Shown here one piece after another: positions 56,885 through 64,000 of a DNA stretch of 64,000 nt. The stretch comes from AAA044-D11 sp965268555 (GTDB taxonomy: Bacteria > Actinomycetota > Actinomycetes > Nanopelagicales > Nanopelagicaceae): NCBI GenBank assembly GCA_965268555.1, contig OZ254174.1, positions 1,178,001 to 1,242,000 of the forward strand, given 5' to 3'. The notes beneath the pieces were generated by a model, which made no database searches, was not told where the DNA came from, and was given only the letters and a program-made list of their open reading frames with translations. Numbering within the stretch: position 1 is the first letter of the stretch; every line of letters begins with the position of its first letter. Position numbers and translations under genes: made by a program.

Positions 56885-57589
56885 TTAATCGGTTACGACA
56901 AGCGCCTCAGAGTGCGCTCCGCAGCCATGATCAACCGAGACGACGCGAGCGTCATCAGGCGACAAGATATTTGCGCAGACCCCGAAGGCCGAACGCAGCG
57001 AACCAGCAATAGGAATGAAGAAGCCGCAAGAGTTACATGGCTTAGGTGCTTGTTGCGAAATTGGATTGTTTGGTCCGCGGTCACCGGCATACCAACGTTG
57101 GGCTGCAAGATCGCGACCAGTTATTGAAAGTACTCGTGCACGACCAAGTCCGAATTCAAAGTGTTGCGCTAAATCTAATTCTTCATCGCCAGGTAGAGCT
57201 GCATAACCTGGAACTAAACGTGCATCATCTGCAGAAGTTGGAACGATATCGCCGGGGCCAACATCACCAGGTAGTAGACGATCTTTATATGCAATCCATT
57301 CTGGTGCAAGAAGTGATTCCACACCTGGGAGTAATACAACATCGCAAATTGTTGGTGAACTTGTGTCATCAACTTTCGCAACTGTTACTGCCCAACGCCA
57401 TCCAACATATGCTGGAAGTGAAGCTTCAAATAGATAAGTTGCAATCCGAGAATCTTTGGAATCTGAAATTTCATCATAAGAAATTGAAACTAAATCGCCA
57501 ACTTGTTCTGGCTTTGGCGCATCTTCTAGCGCAGCGGCGCGCGCAAGTTCAAGGGCACTGAACTTATCTTCAATCTTTGCAGAACTCAT
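56885..57589 (-). CDS. DUF3027 family protein
   Basis: A 234-residue soluble protein. Features of DUF3027 are FEASLPAYVGWRWAVTVA in the first half, APEWIAYKDRLLPGDVGPGDI in the middle, and a Cys-rich C-terminus (CNSCGFFIPIAGSLRSAFGVCANILSPDD and DHGCGAHSE) that may bind zinc. I start at the ATG at 57589, which has an AAGG ribosome-binding site at 6 nt. The family is actinobacteria-specific, of unknown function, and usually near the cold-shock gene, as here. The strong hairpin 57610-57635 separates it from groEL. Confidence 0.85.
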   Translation of the reverse strand: MSSAKIEDKFSALELARAAALEDAPKPEQVGDLVSISYDEISDSKDSRIATYLFEASLPAYVGWRWAVTVAKVDDTSSPTICDVVLLPGVESLLAPEWIAYKDRLLPGDVGPGDIVPTSADDARLVPGYAALPGDEELDLAQHFEFGLGRARVLSITGRDLAAQRWYAGDRGPNNPISQQAPKPCNSCGFFIPIAGSLRSAFGVCANILSPDDARVVSVDHGCGAHSEALVVTD

Positions 57590-57609
57590 GTGCATACCTT
57601 AAAGCAGAA

Positions 57610-57635
57610 GGCCCACGAATAATAATTCGTGGGCC
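57610..57635 (-). terminator. Strong hairpin after groEL
   Basis: A perfect 11-bp stem, GGCCCACGAAT/ATTCGTGGGCC, with loop AATA, lies 22 nt past the groEL stop on the minus strand. It is followed by a moderately T-rich stretch (TTCTGCTTT), consistent with an intrinsic terminator for groEL ahead of DUF3027. Confidence 0.7.
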
Positions 57636-57656
57636 CGCTTACGCTTAGTTATAGAT

Positions 57657-59276
57657 TTAGAAATCCATATCCCCGCCGCCTTGTGGCATAGCCGCCGCCT
57701 TTGGCTCTGGCTTATCCGCAATCACAGCTTCGGTTGTTAGGAATAGTGCAGCGATTGATGCCGCGTTTTGAAGTGCAGAACGTGTGACCTTAACTGGATC
57801 AATAATTCCAGCTTTGATCATGTCAACGTATTCACCAGTTGCTGCATTCAATCCAGTACCAACTGGCTTGTTGCGAACTGCTTCAACAATTACGCCACCT
57901 TCAAGTCCTGCGTTAATTGCAATCTGCTTAAGAGGTGCTTCGATTGCAACTTCAACAATTCGAGCGCCTGTCGCTTCATCACCAGAGAGCTTCAACTTTT
58001 CGAATGCAACCTTTGCAGCTTGTAGAAGTGCAACGCCACCACCGGCGACGATTCCTTCTTCAACTGCAGCCTTTGCGTTACGAACAGCATCTTCAATGCG
58101 GTGCTTACGTTCTTTAAGTTCAACTTCAGTAGCTGCGCCAGCCTTGATAACTGCAACGCCACCAGCAAGCTTTGCCAGGCGTTCTTGCAACTTCTCGCGG
58201 TCATAATCTGAATCTGACTTTTCGATTTCGGCACGAATTTGGTTTACACGGCCCTTAATTTGTTCCGCATCGCCAGCGCCTTCAACAATTGTGGTCTCTT
58301 CCTTCGCTACTACAACCTTGCGAGCGCGACCTAGTAGATCCATTGTTGTTGCATCTAGCTTTAGACCAACTTCTTCAGAGATAACTGTGGCGCCAGTAAG
58401 GATTGCAATATCTTGCAACATTGCCTTACGACGATCACCGAATCCTGGAGCCTTAACTGCTACAGATTTGAAAGTTCCGCGAATCTTGTTAACAACAAGT
58501 GTTGCAAGTGCTTCGCCTTCAACATCTTCAGCCAAAATAACAAGTGTCTTTCCGGTCTGCATTACCTTCTCGAGAATTGGTAGCAAATCCTTGATATTTG
58601 TAATCTTGGAATTTGCAATCAAGATATATGGATCTTCAAGAACTGCTTCCATCCGATCGGTATCGGTTGTGAAGTAAGGCGAGATGTAACCCTTATCAAA
58701 ACGCATACCTTCTGTAAGTTCGAGTTCTAGGCCAAAAGTATTTGACTCTTCAACAGTAATAACGCCCTCTTTGCCGACCTTATCCATCGCTTCAGCGATC
58801 ATGTCGCCGATGGTTGAGTCAGCCGCAGAGATAGATGCAGTAGCTGCAATCTGTTCTTTGGTCTTTACTGGATTCGACATCGTAAGCAGTTCTGCAGAAA
58901 TCGCATCAACAGCTTTTTCAATTCCACGCTTTAGCGCCATTGGATTTGAACCGGCCGCAACGTTACGCAGACCTTCGCGAACAAGTGCTTGTGCCAGAAC
59001 GGTTGCAGTAGTTGTTCCATCGCCCGCGACATCATCTGTCTTCTTAGCAACTTCCTTAACTAACTCTGCACCAATCTTCTCCCAAGGATCATCGAGTTCG
59101 ATCTCCTTGGCGATTGAAACACCGTCATTAGTAATAGTTGGTGCGCCCCATTTTTTCTCTAGGACAACATTGCGTCCACGAGGTCCAAGGGTGACCTTCA
59201 CAGCATCTGCGAGTGCGTTCATTCCGCGCTCGAGACCGCGACGGGCCTCTTCATTAAAAGCAATCATCTTTGCCAT
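57657..59276 (-). CDS. groL: Chaperonin GroEL (60 kDa)
   Basis: A 539-residue chaperonin that folds proteins inside a double-ring complex. Recognisable blocks are GRNVVLEKKWGAP with TNDGVSIAKEIE, GDGTTTATVLAQ (nucleotide site), and an acidic C-terminus GGGDMDF rather than the Gly-Met repeat. Length is normal. No groES gene is adjacent, so this is the solo-type GroEL (as GroEL2 of mycobacteria). A CIRCE operator lies upstream. The co-chaperonin must be encoded elsewhere. Confidence 0.96.
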   Translation of the reverse strand: MAKMIAFNEEARRGLERGMNALADAVKVTLGPRGRNVVLEKKWGAPTITNDGVSIAKEIELDDPWEKIGAELVKEVAKKTDDVAGDGTTTATVLAQALVREGLRNVAAGSNPMALKRGIEKAVDAISAELLTMSNPVKTKEQIAATASISAADSTIGDMIAEAMDKVGKEGVITVEESNTFGLELELTEGMRFDKGYISPYFTTDTDRMEAVLEDPYILIANSKITNIKDLLPILEKVMQTGKTLVILAEDVEGEALATLVVNKIRGTFKSVAVKAPGFGDRRKAMLQDIAILTGATVISEEVGLKLDATTMDLLGRARKVVVAKEETTIVEGAGDAEQIKGRVNQIRAEIEKSDSDYDREKLQERLAKLAGGVAVIKAGAATEVELKERKHRIEDAVRNAKAAVEEGIVAGGGVALLQAAKVAFEKLKLSGDEATGARIVEVAIEAPLKQIAINAGLEGGVIVEAVRNKPVGTGLNAATGEYVDMIKAGIIDPVKVTRSALQNAASIAALFLTTEAVIADKPEPKAAAMPQGGGDMDF

Positions 59277-59306
59277 ATGTGTATTTCTCTCTCTAACCTT
59301 TAACGA

Positions 59307-59333
59307 TTATCACTCTAACCTGCCGAGTGCTAA
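59307..59333 (-). promoter_or_regulatory. CIRCE operator (HrcA binding site) of groEL
   Basis: On the minus strand TTAGCACTC, 9 nt, GAGTGATAA, matching the CIRCE consensus TTAGCACTC-N9-GAGTGCTAA with one mismatch. It overlaps a candidate promoter (-35 TTAGCA, 16 nt, -10 GATAAT), so HrcA would block transcription in the absence of heat stress. The start codon at 59276 is 30 nt downstream. Confidence 0.88.
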
Positions 59334-59373
59334 TGCCAAATCTAGAGCAGGGGCGAAGCCTCGGCAAATCGAA

Positions 59374-59640
59374 CTAGAGGGAGCGGGCGTTTGTGCGAGC
59401 TTCGCGCAGACGGCGAAGGCGCTTTACGAGCATTGGCGATGCCAGAAGGGCATCATCGCGATCAATCAAGTTGTTGAGGAGTTGGTAATAAGCAGGAGGC
59501 GTCATATCAAATAACTCCTTGATCGCGCTCTCTTTGGCCCCGGCAAACTTCCACCACTGCCCTTCAAAATCCAGGATCTTGGTTTCAAGCTCGGTTAGAG
59601 ATGTCGCTGCTATCTGCGAGGTGATCTCTAGGTTTTCCAT
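59374..59640 (-). CDS. DUF3263 family protein
   Basis: An 88-residue helical protein with the DUF3263 core LTELETKILDFEGQWWKFAGAKE, the FDMTPPAYYQLLNNLIDRDDAL block and a final MLVKRLRRLREAR. The basic helix-turn-helix-like composition suggests a DNA-binding role, as described for related actinobacterial proteins, but it is not shown here. Its start codon is directly after a -10 box. It lies upstream of groEL on the same strand with the CIRCE region between them. Confidence 0.8.
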   Translation of the reverse strand: MENLEITSQIAATSLTELETKILDFEGQWWKFAGAKESAIKELFDMTPPAYYQLLNNLIDRDDALLASPMLVKRLRRLREARTNARSL

Positions 59641-59646
59641 CCCCGA

Positions 59647-59652
59647 ATCATA
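59647..59652 (-). promoter_or_regulatory. Leaderless -10 box of the DUF3263 gene
   Basis: TATGAT on the minus strand ends 6 nt before the ATG at 59640. No ribosome-binding site is present. Confidence 0.55.
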
Positions 59653-59689
59653 CGAGAAGGGGCTGACAATTTCTTGGATTTAGCGAAAT

Positions 59690-61219
59690 TTATTGGCCTT
59701 TAAATTGGGATTCTGCATAATCTTTTCGATTGGCGCTACGTACTAAATTCATAAGCATTCTTGGGAAAATCAAGACATGGAATGGTGAAACTGCAAACCA
59801 ATAAAGTTGGCCACCAAGGCCGCGTGGTGAGAATGTCGCATCTTGGGAAATCTTCTGCATTTTATTCCCATCAACTTCAACTTCTTCAATCGTGAATTCC
59901 AACCAAGCTTTTCCAGGAAGAATCATTTCGGCATAAAGTTTTAAAGATTTTCCTTGTTCTAAGTTCTCTACGCGCCAAAAATCAAGACTGTCACCAATTC
60001 GTAAAGTATCTGGATTGCGTCGGCCACGTCGAAGTCCTACGCCACCAAACAGACGATCTAAAACACCGCGCGCTAACCATAGAAAATCGGCGCCATACCA
60101 ACCATGCTCGCCGCCAATTTGTTCAACGCTCTTCCAGAGATTTGCACTGCTAGTTTCAACAATTTTTTCACGATGATCGCGATAAATAGTTTCACCGGCC
60201 CATTCTGGGTCGCTCTGTGCTTTCTGCCAAGGCGCTGTTGGCTGAGTTGCATCAGACCACCGTGATTCGACTTGATTCTGCGAAGTCATCGAAAGTGCTA
60301 ATTCAATAGCTTGGTTTACTTGCAACAAACCTTCTGGTGGCGGTGGGATTAACCCCGCGATACTTTTATTTGGATCTGCAACAACTTCACTGATTAATGA
60401 ATGAACTAGTGGTCTGGCCAACGCCGTTGGAACTGGTGTAACAAAACCAATCCATAAACTCGAAAGTGCCGGTGATAGAACTGGAACTTTAATAATCCAG
60501 CGCTTTCGTAGCCCAGATATTTTTGCAAACATTTGCATCATGTCGGCATATGAAAGTACTGCTGGTCCGCCGATATCGAAGATGCCGCTTACCGGATTCT
60601 TTAGCGCTGCTGCGCTTGATAAATACCAGAGCACATCTCGAATCGCGATTGGTTGAGTTCGATTTGAAACCCACTTCGGCGTTGTCATAATTGGCAGACG
60701 GTGGGTTAAATGTCTCAACATTTCAAATGAGGCTGAACCAGATCCAATGATAATTCCAGCGCGCATTTCGATTACTGGAACTTTTCCAGTTGCTAACTGG
60801 CGACCAGTATTTGCGCGGGATTCTAAGTGCTGGCTGATCTGCTTATCATTTGCAATTCCACCAAGATAAATGATTTGTTGTGCATCTGCTTCTTCTGCTG
60901 CCTTTGCAAAATTGCGCGCCATTTCGGCTTCAAGTTCATCAAAGTTTGATCCCAAGTTAATTGAATGCAATAAATAAAAGGCGGTATGAATCCCACTAAG
61001 AGCGCTCTTGACGGCGGCAAAATCATTGGCATTGCCCTGGGAAATTTCTACTTGATTAAACCAAGGTTGACCCGAGATCTTGTTTTTATCACGCACCATC
61101 ACGCGAACTACAAAGCCTTGACTTAATAAGTGTCGGACAAGTCGACCTCCGACATATCCAGAGGCTCCGGTAACAAGGATTTTTCTTCCGGCGGCAGGGC
61201 TTTCGGTGTGAGGGCTCAT
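59690..61219 (-). CDS. NAD(P)-binding (SDR) protein fused to a DUF2867 domain
   Basis: A 509-residue two-domain protein. Residues 8-300 are an extended/atypical SDR with the NAD(P) loop VTGASGYVGGRLVRHLL and an FYLLHSI block, close to NmrA-like or complex I NDUFA9-like proteins. Residues 340-505 are DUF2867 (WYGADFLWLARGVLDRLFGGVGLRRGRR, ending WFAVSPFHVLIFPRML). The fusion occurs widely in actinobacteria. I chose the ATG at 61219 because a TACTGT box lies 7 nt upstream, though an ATG at 61240 is possible. Function unknown, possibly quinone or lipid metabolism. Confidence 0.8.
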   Translation of the reverse strand: MSPHTESPAAGRKILVTGASGYVGGRLVRHLLSQGFVVRVMVRDKNKISGQPWFNQVEISQGNANDFAAVKSALSGIHTAFYLLHSINLGSNFDELEAEMARNFAKAAEEADAQQIIYLGGIANDKQISQHLESRANTGRQLATGKVPVIEMRAGIIIGSGSASFEMLRHLTHRLPIMTTPKWVSNRTQPIAIRDVLWYLSSAAALKNPVSGIFDIGGPAVLSYADMMQMFAKISGLRKRWIIKVPVLSPALSSLWIGFVTPVPTALARPLVHSLISEVVADPNKSIAGLIPPPPEGLLQVNQAIELALSMTSQNQVESRWSDATQPTAPWQKAQSDPEWAGETIYRDHREKIVETSSANLWKSVEQIGGEHGWYGADFLWLARGVLDRLFGGVGLRRGRRNPDTLRIGDSLDFWRVENLEQGKSLKLYAEMILPGKAWLEFTIEEVEVDGNKMQKISQDATFSPRGLGGQLYWFAVSPFHVLIFPRMLMNLVRSANRKDYAESQFKGQ

Positions 61220-61226
61220 GGGATTA

Positions 61227-61232
61227 ACAGTA
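61227..61232 (-). promoter_or_regulatory. Putative leaderless -10 box of the SDR-DUF2867 gene
   Basis: TACTGT on the minus strand ends 7 nt before the ATG at 61219. Confidence 0.45.
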
Positions 61233-61294
61233 GACTTCAATCTAAATTGCCGAAACTTGAAAGTTATTTCAAAGCGAAAAAGTAAAGGATTTCC

Positions 61295-62527
61295 ATGAAC
61301 CAGCGCCTAAAACCCCGAGTTGTAATTCTCGGTGGCGGCTTCGGTGGAATCGCAACGGCAAAAGCGTTGGGCAATCAGGCAGATATCACTGTTGTAGACC
61401 GCCACAACTATCAGACTTTTCTACCACTTCTCTATCAGGTATCCACTGCTGGCCTTGCTGCAGACCATGTTGCATATCCAATTCGCGGTGCACTTCGCAG
61501 CTTCAACGGAAAATTTAGAATGGGAAGTCCCATCTCTGTCGACCACAAAAACAAAACTGTTAAATTAGATAGCAGCGAAGTTCTTCCCTTTGATCATTTA
61601 GTAATTGCAGTTGGTTCAGTCACTGCTGACTTTGGTACCCCAGGTGTGAGTGAATATGCCCTAGGAATGAAATCAATCCACGAAGCTCTAACCATTCGCG
61701 CTGAAGTAATGCGCCGCTTTGAGGATTTATGTCGTTTTGAAGATGACACCAGACTCGCCATTGTTGTAGTTGGCGGCGGGCCAACTGGAGTTGAAATGGC
61801 TGGGGCGCTTGCTGAACTTGTTCGCGGACCGCTTATGAATGATCAGAAGCATGCCGCTCGCCATATCGATGTCCTATTAATTGAGGCAGGTCCAAGACTT
61901 CTTCCAAGTTTCTCACCCTCACTGTCTGAAAAGACTAAGAAGTCACTTGAAAAACTTGGCGTTAAAGTTTTAGTAAATACTGCAGTTAAATCTGTGAAGC
62001 GCGCTGAAATTAATTTGGCAAATGGTGAGGTAATTCCAGCTGAGGTAACAATTTGGGCTGCTGGCGTTAAAGGTGAACCAGTAATTGAGAAGCTCTCACT
62101 TCCGATGGATGGAAATCGATTGCAGGTTTATCCAACAATGGCAGTTGCAAATTATCCAAACATTTGGGGCGTCGGAGATGTTTCCGGTGCGAAATCTAAA
62201 GATGGCCGTTTCTTGCCAATGGTTGCACCTGTCGCAATGCAGCAAGGAAGATTTGTTGCCGAACAGATTCTGCGCCGCGAAAAAGGGTTAGAACTTCGAG
62301 ATTTCAAATATAAAGATAAGGGTTCCATGGCGACAATCGGCCGCCACAAAGCCGTTGTAGAAGTGCGCAATATTAGATTTTCTGGTTATCCAGCTTGGGC
62401 CACTTGGCTCTTCCTTCACCTCTTCTATTTAATGGGTGGTCGAAATCGCATCGGTACCATCGCAGATTGGTGTTGGAATTACTTCACCTTTGATCGCGGC
62501 AATCGCCACATCATGGATTCGATGTAA
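61295..62527 (+). CDS. ndh: Type II NADH dehydrogenase (NDH-2)
   Basis: A 410-residue flavoprotein. FAD Rossmann motif VVILGGGFGGIATA (GGGFGG at 13-18) and NADH motif IVVVGGGPTGVEMAGAL near residue 165. FAD contact region NIWGVGDVSGAKSKDG and a hydrophobic C-terminal helical segment that docks on the membrane. NDH-2 passes electrons from NADH to quinone without pumping protons. AAAGGA ribosome-binding site 6 nt upstream. Divergent from the SDR-DUF2867 gene. The hydrolase gene follows after 3 nt. Confidence 0.92.
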   Translation: MNQRLKPRVVILGGGFGGIATAKALGNQADITVVDRHNYQTFLPLLYQVSTAGLAADHVAYPIRGALRSFNGKFRMGSPISVDHKNKTVKLDSSEVLPFDHLVIAVGSVTADFGTPGVSEYALGMKSIHEALTIRAEVMRRFEDLCRFEDDTRLAIVVVGGGPTGVEMAGALAELVRGPLMNDQKHAARHIDVLLIEAGPRLLPSFSPSLSEKTKKSLEKLGVKVLVNTAVKSVKRAEINLANGEVIPAEVTIWAAGVKGEPVIEKLSLPMDGNRLQVYPTMAVANYPNIWGVGDVSGAKSKDGRFLPMVAPVAMQQGRFVAEQILRREKGLELRDFKYKDKGSMATIGRHKAVVEVRNIRFSGYPAWATWLFLHLFYLMGGRNRIGTIADWCWNYFTFDRGNRHIMDSM

Positions 62528-62530
62528 TAA

Positions 62531-63349
62531 ATGCTTAAATTAAAGCGCGGTTATTTAGATCTTCGTGGTCATCAAGTGTGGTCTGCGACTGGAAGAACTT
62601 TTGGTAAAAAGATTGGACCAGTTCTACTTATGCATGGCGGCTTAAGTTCGACTGAAAGTTGGGATTACACCGTAATTCCTGCGGTCCAACGCACTCACGA
62701 AATTTTTGCATATGACCGAAGCGCCCATGGCCGCACTGCAAGTCGCGAAGGTTTTTATCACTTTGATTTTCAAACCGATGAAGCAATTGCCTACATTGAA
62801 GATGTAATCAAAGAGCCAGCGCATTTAATTGGTTGGAGCGATGGTGGAATTATTTCGCTCATGGTCGCGCTAAAGCGCCCAGATTTAGTTAAGTCAATTG
62901 TTGCCATAGGAACCAACTATCACTTCGACAGTGGATTAACACTTGTTGAAGAAAATCCTGAAATCGTTATTAGCGAAGATGATGCCGCGAAATTTGCACT
63001 ACGTTCGCCGGACCCAGCACATATGCAAGAAATAATTATTCGAAAAGCATATGAAGTCTGGAATTCAGAACCAACCATGACAACTGCACAACTTTCACGA
63101 ATTACTTGTCCAGTCTTAGTTTTAACGGGAGATGATGAACCATTTTCAAATCATCACACAATTGAACTTTATGAAGCTATCCCAAATGGCCGCCTAGCAA
63201 TAGTTCCCGGAACTTCGCACTTCGTAGTAAAAGAAAATAGCAAGATGGTTCAATCCTTGATTAAAGAGTTCTATAAAAATTTAGATTACCCAATGACAAT
63301 CTGGCCTCGGCTTCGCAAAGAACAGAGTGAGAAGTTAAAAGAGCAGTAG
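62531..63349 (+). CDS. Alpha/beta hydrolase
   Basis: A 272-residue alpha/beta hydrolase. Oxyanion loop LLMHGGLSST, nucleophile Ser103 in IGWSDGGI, acid in LTGDDEPFS (near 199) and catalytic His in VPGTSHFVV (near 235). The FSNHHTIELYEAIPN stretch is typical of esterase or lactonase members. Substrate unknown. It is 3 nt after ndh, so likely co-transcribed, and ends 15 nt inside the 3' end of the LuxR-type gene. Confidence 0.87.
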   Translation: MLKLKRGYLDLRGHQVWSATGRTFGKKIGPVLLMHGGLSSTESWDYTVIPAVQRTHEIFAYDRSAHGRTASREGFYHFDFQTDEAIAYIEDVIKEPAHLIGWSDGGIISLMVALKRPDLVKSIVAIGTNYHFDSGLTLVEENPEIVISEDDAAKFALRSPDPAHMQEIIIRKAYEVWNSEPTMTTAQLSRITCPVLVLTGDDEPFSNHHTIELYEAIPNGRLAIVPGTSHFVVKENSKMVQSLIKEFYKNLDYPMTIWPRLRKEQSEKLKEQ

Positions 63350-64000
63350 CTCGCGACCTTTTTCTACCGCACTCTCTCGACAATCTGCACCAAGCTTCTT
63401 ATAGACATTCTTGAGGTGCGTCTTAATTGTGTTATTTGAAATATGTAGATTTGCAGCAATCTGTGAGATTGGCAGGCCAGTGGAGAGCCGGTTCAGAATT
63501 TCTATCTCACGCTTCGTAAGTGAATTCTCTGGCCTGCCGCTCTTACTGTTTGATGTTGCCATTCGATCCCGCAGAGTTTTCGCGATTTGTTCCATATAAA
63601 CAGTTGGATGGGTTGCCGCATATTTAAGTAGAAATTCGTGAAACTTTGGACTTTGAATCAGCAGCATTTGTTTAAAGCCATGGGTCATAACTATCGCCAT
63701 CGCTTTCTCCATATGCTCCTCTGCCACTTTTGGGCGTTCCAAGTTCATGTTTACCAAAAGAATATTGAAAATTAATTTTTCACGAGGATTTCTAGTAGTT
63801 AAATTTGCAAGCGCTGCTTTTGCTGCTTCGCCACCTTTTCGAAGTTCAATTACAGATGCCACAATTGCGACTGTTGGTCTGATTGGTGTTCGATAAACAA
63901 TTTCAGCTACTCGCTCGAAATCATTAAGCAAAGCTCTGATAATTAACTCATGCTCGTCAATAACTCTGAATATATCTTGATGATATTTCGGAATATTGAG
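63335..64000 (-). CDS. LuxR-type transcriptional regulator, C-terminal part (truncated by window edge)
   Basis: The frame is open from the stop at 63335 to the right edge, so this is the C-terminal 221 residues of a longer protein. The last 62 residues are a LuxR HTH (NSLTKREIEILNRLSTGLP, then SNNTIKTHLKNVYKKLG). The part before is helical and resembles the TPR-like region that precedes the HTH in MalT/LAL-type regulators. Overlap by 15 nt with the alpha/beta hydrolase end, tail to tail. The ligand and targets are unknown. The start codon lies outside the window. Confidence 0.8.
   Translation of the reverse strand, partial: LNIPKYHQDIFRVIDEHELIIRALLNDFERVAEIVYRTPIRPTVAIVASVIELRKGGEAAKAALANLTTRNPREKLIFNILLVNMNLERPKVAEEHMEKAMAIVMTHGFKQMLLIQSPKFHEFLLKYAATHPTVYMEQIAKTLRDRMATSNSKSGRPENSLTKREIEILNRLSTGLPISQIAANLHISNNTIKTHLKNVYKKLGADCRESAVEKGRELLLF

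Noticed and set aside
57046..57561. 171-codon open frame on the plus strand
   Set aside because: It lies wholly antisense to the DUF3027 gene and has a low-complexity Leu/Gln/His-rich translation typical of an opposite-frame shadow.
58771..59514. 247-codon open frame opposite groEL
   Set aside because: It is antisense to groEL and the CIRCE region, with Ser/Ala-rich composition and no family resemblance.
1..64000. CRISPR arrays, insertion sequences, prophage or integrase genes
   Set aside because: No regularly spaced repeats, transposase or integrase motifs, or tRNA-end duplications were seen anywhere in the window.

Overview
The window looks like a piece of chromosome from a small, streamlined, fairly low-GC actinobacterium (mid-40s % G+C by eye, not computed). 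Gene order is the main evidence. xseA-xseB, phoH2, uppS, DUF4307 and greA follow the Mycobacterium tuberculosis Rv1108c-Rv1080c order with many genes removed. The blocks ppx/DUF501/ftsB/eno/mazG/mfd, glmU/prs/rplY/pth, ispE/rsmA/tatD/metG/rsmI/pmt and GLR/rimJ/glp/5-FCL follow Rv1026-Rv0992c. Short intergenic gaps, ATGA overlaps, few regulators and no mobile DNA fit a planktonic lineage such as the freshwater acI group (Nanopelagicales). That taxonomic call is from memory of the group and was not tested.

Layout. 1-7.3 kb: exonuclease VII, class I fumarase, a secreted lytic transglycosylase, PhoH2, a cis-prenyltransferase, SURF1, DUF4307 and GreA. 7.3-12.7 kb: a DrrAB-type ABC exporter, two MFS transporters and a Bax-inhibitor-like membrane protein. 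12.9-15.7 kb: an accessory patch of secreted or membrane proteins, including one with three Ltp (phage superinfection exclusion) repeats. 15.8-36.8 kb: a conserved housekeeping block with tRNA-Leu(UAA) of class I shape, tRNA-Gln, enolase, Mfd, PEP carboxylase, translation factors, cell-wall and isoprenoid precursor enzymes, and a protein O-mannosyltransferase. 36.9-39.8 kb: a membrane protein, a RimJ-type acetyltransferase and a MoeA-like protein that has lost its whole domain II. This matches the gephyrin-like division module (Glp-GLR/SepX) better than molybdenum cofactor synthesis. 39.8-43.7 kb: acyl-CoA dehydrogenase, CopD-CtaG fusion, CopC-like protein, FmdB-type zinc ribbon. 43.7-47.5 kb: a TetR/MMPL efflux locus with twin operators, PurU and tRNA-Arg. 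47.7-64 kb: a LYS9-type dehydrogenase, SDRs, a diguanylate cyclase, photolyase, citrate synthase, PdxH, SerC, cold-shock protein, a CIRCE-controlled GroEL, NDH-2, a hydrolase and the end of a LuxR-type regulator.

Working together: citrate synthase, fumarase, PEP carboxylase and enolase serve central carbon flux. NDH-2, SURF1 and CtaG/CopC serve an aerobic respiratory chain. PurU and 5-FCL manage formyl-folates. UppS, PMT, GlmU, the transglycosylase and the Glp-GLR-like pair serve envelope growth and division.

The most interesting signals are: (1) the domain-II-less MoeA homologue next to a GLR/SepX-like membrane protein; (2) a Cys-Cys-Trp domain shared by three otherwise unrelated secreted proteins; (3) the triple-Ltp surface protein; (4) a class I-shaped tRNA-Leu(UAA); (5) a pair of tetR/mmpL operators 31 bp apart plus a 38-codon coupled gene after tetR; (6) a widespread leaderless-promoter pattern (-10 box 6-7 nt before the start codon); (7) a terminator-like hairpin inside the start of the GGDEF gene. 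No gene-free stretch exceeds 300 bases.
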